From contig NC_037590.1 of assembly GCF_003073045.1 (NCBI RefSeq), positions 13,168,311-13,232,310 on the forward strand: DNA of 64,000 bases, given 5' to 3'. Source of the stretch: Pomacea canaliculata (lineage: Eukaryota > Mollusca > Gastropoda > Architaenioglossa > Ampullariidae). The translations under genes and the position numbers were made by a program. This document shows, piece by piece, positions 56,550 through 64,000 of the stretch. The notes beneath the pieces were generated by a model. The model was not told the origin of the DNA, did no database searches, and saw only the letters and a list, made by a program, of their open reading frames with translations. Positions within the stretch are counted from its first letter, which is position 1, and each line of letters starts with the position of its first letter.

Positions 56550-58308
56550 ATGCCAGGCAAGAACTGTGCGATTCCAGGATGCCCTGCTTTTAAAAGTCGA
56601 CACAAAGGCTTATCATTTTTCCGGATAAGAAGACTAGATGATAAAGACTGAGAAAAAGCTCTTGTGAGTGCTGTGAATCCTTGTGATTCTAGCTTCAACA
56701 TTGAAAGAGCGACATTTCAAACCGGAATGTTATATTGAAGGTAAGACACCTTGTGAGATAAATATAATTTTTACATTTTAGAATAATTCGCCTTTCCAGT
56801 GGTTCTAAGTATTAATGTGCCAGATGAAAAGATTCATAGTCGTAAAAATAATCAAACTATTAATCAACTTATAGTATCAGCATTGTTTAACACTGCTGTT
56901 TTGAAACTGCTGATCGAGTACTGGATATGGTGCATATTAGAGAGAGAGAGTGCACGCGTGTGTGAGTGAAGAGAATAAATAACCTATTACAATATTTAAT
57001 TTCTTATAATATAACCAACCCAAGGTAAAACAAAAATTGAGAAGTAAATTAAACGATGCATTTTTGTAGACAATAATATTATGAATAGGATTACTTAAAT
57101 TCAAACCCTATTTAGCAATGGATCATTTAAAAATAAATCAGAACACATAATCTCAATATGTTCCTTCTGCAAAAGTAGCTTTTGGAGGCTGGAATTAATT
57201 CAGCAAATTAATGTTAACATTATGACTTTTAAATTTTGTTTGCTTGGCCTAACTTCAGTGAAATGGGGTAGGGAAAGGGATGCCAAAACCAGTGAGCTAA
57301 TGCGTTACTTAAGTTAAATTAGCTTGTGATGACAACTGCTCAAAAGATCAGATACAGGTCTTGGCGCCTAATATTAATCTGATATATTGGATACAATCTG
57401 CTATTATTTCTCCATGTGGATCGCTCTACCTATATTCTACCTTCAGGTAAAGGCAGTTGTCGTCAGCTTATCCCAGGAAGTCTACCCATGGAGTTTATGC
57501 CAAAAAAGACCGTTGAAACACCCAAGCCTGAAACTAGGAAGCCACCAGTGAGCATTAATTTATCATTACTATGACACGAGACAGCCACTGTCAAGAGCAA
57601 TGCATAAATGATAATGTGTCACATTCTCTCTCTCTTATTCCTACTCTACTTATTTAATGTTCTTCAGATTGAGTCATTACATACACTTGAATTATCCTAA
57701 AATGTAAAGTAAAACCAACACTGCATTATTTCACTTTTCAGACTCAGAGCCCACTTCCAGAACCTGTTGAGAGAGTGAAATGCTACATTTACAGAGAGGT
57801 CCGCAAGGCAGCAGTTAAAGAGCTACCTTTTCCATGGCGCCTGCTGTCGGATACCAGTGACAACATTATTCTAGGTACTTTTTCAGAAAATTTCCAAGTG
57901 AGAGTGAAAGTAACAATCATGCCAGATCTTGCAGTTAGAGTCCATAACTTTACAAGAAACATTGAAAAAACTTCAGTTACTGAGCTCTTAAAAAGAATAT
58001 CCTCTTTGCAACTTTGTGTTGGTGTAACAGATCATGCTTTGCAGAATTTTGCTGAATTGCTTACTGTTGACAGTCAGCAACTGTATTTCACACATATACA
58101 ATATACAACAGATGAAATAGGCAACATAACACATTTGTCTTCAGTTAGGTCAAAATCTTGTGAACTGTTGTTAGAATCAGAATGTGAATTGTGCAAACAA
58201 TGTGGATACACGCAAACCCTTCTCAAAAAGAAACTGAGACATGTACAAGAAAACAAAAGTAAGCCACTTTCAAAGAACACTCCACTTCAGCGTGTAAGCT
58301 ATCATTAG
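56550..58308 (+). pseudogene. THAP-domain protein gene with disrupted THAP exon
   Basis: Exons 56550-56740, 57447-57547 and 57742-58308 have good splice sites. Exon 1 begins MPGKNCAIPGCPAFKSRHKG then LSFFRI, the first zinc-binding C-x4-C of a C2CH THAP finger, which binds DNA. The frame meets TGA at 56649-56651, where the family normally has the conserved tryptophan. The second half, HFKPECYIEG, is in another frame (shift near 56700). Exon 2 encodes GSCRQLIPGSLPMEFMPKK. Exon 3 is open for 188 residues with KCYIYREV, RVHNFTRNIEKTSVTELLKR and a C-rich SCELLLESECELCKQCGY, as in THAP proteins of this type in invertebrates. The intact long third exon suggests either a young pseudogene or sequence errors in exon 1. 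A separate Lys-rich frame at 58405-58803 may be downstream coding sequence. Confidence 0.7.
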
Positions 58309-58404
58309 GCATCAGCATGTGTCTTACAATTTCATTCACTATCAGTAACATCACTCATAACTATCTGGTCAGGGAGCCATTCAGGAATAGTAGAGCGTTG
58401 AAAG

Positions 58405-58803
58405 ATGGAAGTCGAGAGAATGGAGAAACACAATATGGATGATGTAGTGCAGGCTGTTGAGAATTCAGCACTGGTAACATCACCACATATGGGAGTAGGT
58501 CAAGGTGGTATTGTGTGTAATAATGTTGATGTTGATGTGAATGTTGTAATTGATTTTGTTGCAGAGATGAAGCCAAGAAAGCAGCGTGTGACATGTCGTT
58601 GCAAGAACCTGAAGAGAACACAAAAGAAGGCTTCCTGTAATAACGAAAATGGAGACTTTGCTTCAGAGACTAAAAAGAAACAGAAGACAGAAAAGCCCAT
58701 TGACGGAATTGATGTGTTTGCAGCAATGTTTGGACACAAGACTGAACGAACCACTGTAACGTTTTGGGAAGGGTGTGTTACGAATGTATGCGAGCGCGTG
58801 TAA
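58405..58803 (+). CDS. Lys-rich open frame, doubtful
   Basis: 132 codons starting MEVERMEKHNMDDVVQAVEN. An acceptor-like TTTTGTTGCAG at 58554-58564 splits it, and the sequence after it is also plausible in another frame (RDEAKKAACDMSLQEPEENT). It could be the 3' part of the THAP gene or a chance frame. No motif is recognised. Confidence 0.25.
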   Translation: MEVERMEKHNMDDVVQAVENSALVTSPHMGVGQGGIVCNNVDVDVNVVIDFVAEMKPRKQRVTCRCKNLKRTQKKASCNNENGDFASETKKKQKTEKPIDGIDVFAAMFGHKTERTTVTFWEGCVTNVCERV

Positions 58804-58959
58804 ACATCTACATGTAAACCACGCTCCACGCACTCTTCCAACTTTTTCAACAAAAAGGTCCGGCCAACGGTTAGCACATTTAATGCTTAACGTGAAAGAA
58901 ATGGAACGATGGGAGAAAGGAAAGATAAAACACAAGATAAATATGACGTTTAAACCCTG

Positions 58960-59216
58960 CGAGCGTGCTTCCATGCGTTCTTGTGTGCTTGCATGCGTGT
59001 GCTTGCATGCTTGCTTGCGTGCTTGCATGCGTACTTGCTTGGGTGGGTGCTTGTGTGCGTGCTTGCATGCGTGTGTGCTTGCATGCTTTCTTGTGTGCTT
59101 GCTCGCGTGCTTCCTTGCTTGCGTGCGTGCCTTCTTGCTTGCGTGCTTGCTTGTTTGTTTGTGTGCTTGCTTGCGTGCGTGCTTGCTTGTGTACGTGCTT
59201 GCGTACGACTGAGTCC
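58960..59216. repeat. TGCTTGCG-type microsatellite/minisatellite
   Basis: About 250 bp of interrupted tandem TGCTTGCG, TGCATGCG and TGCTTGTG units. Frames stay open on both strands across it (for example Cys/Leu-rich on plus, Lys/His/Ser-rich on minus); these are repeat artefacts, not genes. Confidence 0.9.
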
Positions 59217-59345
59217 TGTCTGAGAAATAGGACTGAAACCAGTAGAGTGGAGACCCTGAGATGCCATAGATAGTACTGAGTTTCAAACAAACAAACAAAC
59301 AAACAGAAGCATGCCCATTTGCACTGTAGACCCACAGAAATACCT

Positions 59346-59390
59346 CTTTCTGAATGTGACACCTGTTTACAGGGCTGACCATCAATGGTT
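59346..59390 (+). mobile_element. Possible SINE fragment
   Basis: GACACCTGTTTACAGGGCTG matches the middle of the SINE family; flanks on both sides are unrelated. Too short to be certain. Confidence 0.35.
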
Positions 59391-59742
59391 TTTATCTGCT
59401 TTCCTCCATCGTGTGTGCATGAGCAAGAGAGAGAGTGTGTGTGTGTAACGGAGATAGTTATAAGTGATGTTACTGATGTAACCGAGTGGTGAGGGGTTGT
59501 ATAGTGACGACAACAGTCCAACACTCGAACCAAAAAGGCAGGAACAGTCAGCAGGTGTGCGACCCTTTTGTTCTTGTACGATGGTCACGGCTGCGTCATA
59601 TCGCCCGAGGCGCTAGAGGTCGGGGCTGTCTCTTCTTCGTCGTGTAGCTGTGCGCGCTGTCTCCTCCGCCGACTCTGTTCTGTCCTTTCGTTGTTTTAGT
59701 AGGAAAGTGCTTCCACCTTACGGCGATTTCGCACTATGTGGG

Positions 59743-59934
59743 GGGAGGGGAGGGGGGATTGGTGTTTTACGCCATGCTAGCAACTATGGCTATATCACTG
59801 CAAGGCAGCCAGCCCTGTAAACAGATGCCACGTGCAGAGAAAGAACAGCGTGCCCGAGACGAGAAATGAACTCTGGGCAGCCAACCTTCACTGTATTGGT
59901 GACAGGCGCTAACCGTTGCGCCACCGGGCCGCTG
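59743..59934 (-). mobile_element. tRNA-derived SINE, minus strand, possible 3' transduction
   Basis: Reverse complement of the family seen at 19603: tail GGATTGGTGTTTTACGCC on the left and head CCGTTGCGCCACCGGGCCGC on the right. The 15-bp repeat TTCTGTCCTTTCGTT lies at 59678-59692 and 59937-59951. The left repeat is about 50 bp beyond the SINE tail, so the inserted unit may include extra sequence 3' of the SINE. Confidence 0.85.
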
Positions 59935-60604
59935 TATTCTGTCCTTTCGTTTCAGCTCTGCCCTTATATACCTCTGGGAAGGGGAAAACTTTGCGATGAT
60001 CTGATACGGTCGGGGCAATACACCGTTTTTCCCTAGCCAATCACCGCTCATTACCATCTCTCGCCCTGCCCTAGCAGATCCCGCCAAAACTAGCAACAAC
60101 GCCGGACTACCGGCCCTCTACACTGATAGCGAATGAAATTGTAAAACGCATGTTGATGCCTAATGATAACTCATGTTACATGCTAGAGATGCTTGACAAT
60201 GAGAAACAAAAGTAAGAATTTTGGAATTCCATCGGAAATATGGCTTTATTGTTGAATCTGGGTAAATACGCGCACCACATTAAATACTTTCCACTAGGCT
60301 CTTGCTGGAAAAAAGAGTAGTCGGACATCAAATGTGGGAATTGATACAAATAGCTTTGAACATAAGCGACAAAACATTACAGGACACACGAAAAAAAAAA
60401 AAACACATTAAAAGCAAAATTCTACAACTCAAATGCTTTGAGCTGGCGTTGATTTATAAACCCAAGAAAATGTTTACTAATCCACACACACAGAACTTTC
60501 GATCCGTTTAACTGTGTAAGCAAACATCTGGCCATGGTGCACGAGCGTCACTTAAGTTCCCACGCATTCGCAGACTCAACCGGACATATAGATCTGCCCG
60601 GACG

Positions 60605-63600
60605 TTTTCATCCAAGGTATTGCGTGTAAAAACAACAACAATAACAATAGTAATGCGAATATAAACTAATACTACAGCATCATGATCAAGATGGATAGCA
60701 CACTCTGCACAGACCATCAATAATTAAAGAAAGAGAACAGGGAGTGGACAGTGAGGTACATATCGGGACTCTGAACAACATAAAGATGTGGTACAAAAGT
60801 AAAAAGTAAAGCAATGAAAATGTCCAGGCATATTGGGTCTAAAAATGTCCGGGCATAGTGCGTGTAAAAATGTCCGGGCATAGTGCGTGTAAAAATATCC
60901 AGGCAAAGTGCGTGTAAAAATGTCCGGCATAGAGCAAGATAGAATGTCTGGGTAGTTCTAAATGTCCGGGTATGGTCTGCGCATGCGCATGAAGCGAAAC
61001 TTTGGAACACATGTCCCAGCAGAGAATGTTAATAAATGGGATTTCTGGAATGAAAGCTTTAGCTGATGCATCACCAGAAAATTGCATGTGACTGCTACAC
61101 CTGTTTATTTTGAGTAATGCAAAAATGATAAAGGTCCTTAACAACAACAACTACAACGACGACAACAACAATAACAATAACAATAATACGAATATAAACT
61201 AATACTACACAGCATCATGATCAAGATGGATAGCACACTCTGCACAGACCATCAATAATAAAAGAAAGAGAACAGGGAGCGGCCAGTGACGTACATATCG
61301 GGACTACGAACAACATAAAGATGAGGTACAAGAGTAAAAACTTATCGCAATGAAAATGTACAGGGATATTGGTTGTAAAAATGTCCGGGAATAGTGCGTG
61401 TAAAAATGTCCGGGAATAGTGCGTGTAAAAATGACCGGGCATAGTGCGTGTAAAAATGTCCGGGTCTGGGCATAGTGCGTGTAAAAATGTCCGGGCATAG
61501 TGCGTGTAAAAATGTCCGGGAATAGTGCGTGTAAAATGACCGGGCATAGTGCGTGTAAAAATGTCCGGGTCTGGGCATAGTGCGTGTAAAAATGTCCGGG
61601 TCGGGCATAGTGCGTGTAAAAATGACCGGCAAAGTGCGTGTAAAAATGACCGGGCATAGTGCGTGTAAAAATGACGGGCATAGTGCGTGTAAAAGTGACC
61701 GGGCATAGTGCGTGTAAAAATGACGGGCAAAGTGCGTGTAAAAGTGACCGGGCATAGTGCGTGTAAAAATGACCGGGCCATAGTGCGTGTAAAAATGACC
61801 GGGCATAGTGCGTGTAAAAATGTCCGGGCATAGTGCGTGTAAAAATGACCGGGCATAGTGCGTGTAAAAATGTCGGGCATAGTGCGTGTAAAAATGACCG
61901 GGTCCGGGCATAGTGCGTGTAAAAATGTCCGGGAAAAGTACGTGTAAAAATGACCGGGCATAGTGCGTGTAAAAATGTCCAGGTCTGGGCATAGTGCGTG
62001 TAAAAATGACCGGGTCTGGGCATAGTGCGTGTAAAAATGTCCGGGCAAAGTACGTGTAAAAATGACCGGGTATAGTGCGTGTAAAAATGTCCAGGTCTGG
62101 GCATAGTGCGTGTAAAATGTCCGGGTCCGGGCATAGTGCGTGTAAAAATGACCGGGCAAAGTGCGTGTAGAAATGACCGGGCATAGTGCGTGTAAAAATG
62201 ACCGGGCATAGTGCGTGTAAAATGTCCGGGCTTAGTGCGTGTAAAAATGACCGGGCAAAGTGCGTGTAAAAATGACCGGCATAGTGCGTGTAAAAATGAC
62301 CGGGCAAAAGTGCGTGTAAAAATGACCGGGCATAGTGCGTGTAAAAATGTCCGGGTCCGGGCATAGTGCGAGTAAAAATGACCGGGCATAGTGCGTGTAA
62401 AATGACCGCGCATAGTGCGTGTAAAAATGACCGGGCATAGTGCGTGTAAAAATGACCGGCAAAGTGCGTGTAAAATGACCGGGCATAGTGCGTGTAAAAA
62501 TGTCCGGGTCTGGGCATAGTGCGTGTAAAAATGTCCGGGTCCGGCATAGTGCGTGTAAAAATGACGGGCAAAGTGCGTGTAAAAATGACCGGGCATATGC
62601 GTGTAAAAATGACCGGCATAGTGCGTGTAAAAATGACCGGGCATAGTGCGTGTAAAAATGTCCGGGCATAGTGCGTGTAAAAATGACCGGGTCCGGCATA
62701 GTGCGTGTAAAAATGTCCGGGCAAAGTGCGTGTAAAAATGACCGGGCATAGTGCGTGTAAAAATGTCCGGGCATAGTGCGTGTAAAAATGTCCGGGCATA
62801 GTGCTTGTAAAAATGTCCGGGCATAGTGCGTGTAAAAATATCCAGGCAAAGTGCGTGTAAAAATGTCCGGCATAGAGCAAGATAGAATGTCTGGGTAGTT
62901 CTAATTGTCCGGGTATGGTCTGCGCATGCGCATGAAGCGAAACTTTGGAACACATGTCCCAGCAGAGAATGTTAATAAATGGGATTTCTGGAATGAAAGC
63001 TTTAGCTGATGCATCACCAGAAAATTGCATGTGACTGCTACACCTGTTTATTTTGAGTAATGAAAAAATGATAAAGGTCCTTAACAACAACAACAACTAC
63101 AACGACGACGACAACAACAACAATAACAATAACAATAATACGAATATAAACTAATACTACACAGCATCATGATCAAGATGGATAGCATACTCTGCACAGA
63201 CCATCAATAATATAAGAAAGAGAACAGGGAGCGGCCAGTGACGTACATATCGGGACTACGAACAACATAAAGATGAGGTACAAGTTGTAAAAATGTCCGG
63301 GCATAGTGCGTGTAAAAATGACCGGGCATAGTGCGTGTAAAAATGTCCGGGTCTGGGCATAGTGCGTGTAAAAATGTCCGGGTCTGGGCATAGTGCGTGT
63401 AAAAATGACCGGGCATAGTGCGTGTAAAAATGTCCGGGTCCGGGCATAGTGCGTGTAAAAATGACCGGGTCTGGGCATAGTGCGTGTAAAAATGTCGTGC
63501 AAAGTGCGTGTAAAAATGACCGGCATAGTGCGTGTAAAAAATGTCCGGGTCTGGGCATAGTGCGTGTAAAAATGTCCGGGTCTGGGCATAGTGTGTGTAA

Positions 63601-64000
63601 AAATGACCGGGCATAGTGCGTGTAAAAATGTCCGGGTCGGGCATAGTGCGTGTAAAAATGACCGGTCTGGGCATAGTGTGTGTAAAAATGTCCGGCAAAG
63701 TGCGTGTAAAAATGACCGGGCATAGTGCGTGTAAAAATGTCCGGGTCTGGGCATAGTGCGTGTAAAAATGTCCGGTCTGGGCATAGTGCGTGTAAAAATG
63801 TCCGGGTCTGGGCATAGTGCGTGTAAAAATGACCGGGCATAGTGCGTGTAAAAATGTCCGGGTCCGGGCATAGTGCGTGTAAAAATGACCGGGTCTGGGC
63901 ATAGTGCGTGTAAAAATGTCCGGGCAAAGTGCGTGTAAAAATGAAAGGGCATAGTGCGTGTAAAAATGTCCGGGTCCGGGCATAGTGCGTGTAAAAATGA
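60605..64000. repeat. Higher-order satellite: 25-31 bp monomer arrays with repeated linker
   Basis: The monomer is about 25 bp, containing GGGCATAGTGCGTGTAAAAA followed by TGTCC or TGACC; a 31-bp variant carries an extra GGTCTG or GGTCCG. Arrays: about 60820-60930 (4-5 monomers), 61366-62880 (about 55) and 63287 to the window end (about 25 and continuing). Between arrays lies the same linker of about 420-440 bp, at 60930-61365 and 62880-63286; its second half also precedes the first array (60632-60820). In order the linker has a diverged monomer (AGATAGAATGTCTGGG), unique sequence with TGCGCATGCGCA and CATCACCAGAAAATTGCATG, a CAA/CGA/AAT microsatellite, then unique sequence with ACAGCATCATGATCAAGATG. 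Confidence 0.92.
61140..61195. repeat. CAA/CGA/AAT microsatellite inside the satellite linker
   Basis: A trinucleotide tract ACAACAACAACTACAACGAC followed by CAA and AAT repeats. The same tract sits at 63080-63140 and, shorter, at 60630-60660, always at the same place in the linker. Confidence 0.85.

Noticed and set aside
58663..59533. Overlapping long frames on both strands with Lys/His/Ser or Cys/Leu repeats
   Set aside because: Generated by the TGCTTGCG-type simple repeat at 58960-59216.
61221..63983. Long minus-strand open frames (up to 584 codons) rich in F-Y-T-H-Y-A-R type repeats
   Set aside because: They are produced by a 25-nt satellite monomer without stops in any of the three frames; all frames are equally open, no splice or start context exists, and they overlap each other.
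60820..64000. Regularly spaced repeats resembling a CRISPR array
   Set aside because: Monomers are head-to-tail with no unique spacers, no cas genes, and the setting is an intron-rich animal genome.

Overview
The window is metazoan nuclear DNA: genes split into many small exons with GT-AG introns, AATAAA signals, dispersed SINE/LINE debris and satellite arrays. A tRNA-derived SINE with a C-rich tail and the gene families seen suggest a lophotrochozoan, most likely a gastropod mollusc; that is inference, not proof. There is no bacterial-type operon, CRISPR array or rRNA.

Layout. 1-5537 (-): 5' two thirds of a neutral ceramidase (ASAH2), running off the left edge. 6198-25543 (+): complete collagen prolyl 4-hydroxylase alpha subunit, divergent from the ceramidase, with a mutually exclusive pair of catalytic exons and a second, frame-broken copy of a TPR exon. 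30276-31716 (-): last three exons of an unrecognised gene. 32477-36598 (+): three-exon class A GPCR whose reading frame is broken three times, each fitting loss of one base in a short homopolymer. 37923-39167 (-): unrecognised 341-residue coiled-coil protein. 41344-45939 (+): mitochondrial thioredoxin (TXN2) with a dead LINE in its first coding intron. 46322-55610 (-): complete 16-exon NOL11, tail-to-tail with TXN2. 56550-58308 (+): THAP-domain gene with a nonsense codon and a frameshift in its THAP exon. 58.9-64.0 kb: microsatellite, SINE, then a higher-order satellite of about 25-31 bp monomers in three arrays separated by a repeated ~0.4 kb linker; it runs off the right edge.

The genes are unrelated housekeeping or receptor genes: sphingolipid breakdown, collagen hydroxylation in the ER, mitochondrial redox, pre-rRNA processing and signalling. 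Exon limits were assigned by eye from splice consensus, phase agreement and remembered family features. For ceramidase, P4HA, TXN2 and NOL11 every junction phase agrees. Strongest leads: the two P4HA exon duplications, the composite satellite with its possible Helentron-like structure, a hAT MITE with a perfect 8-bp target duplication, a possible SINE 3' transduction, and two unassigned genes.
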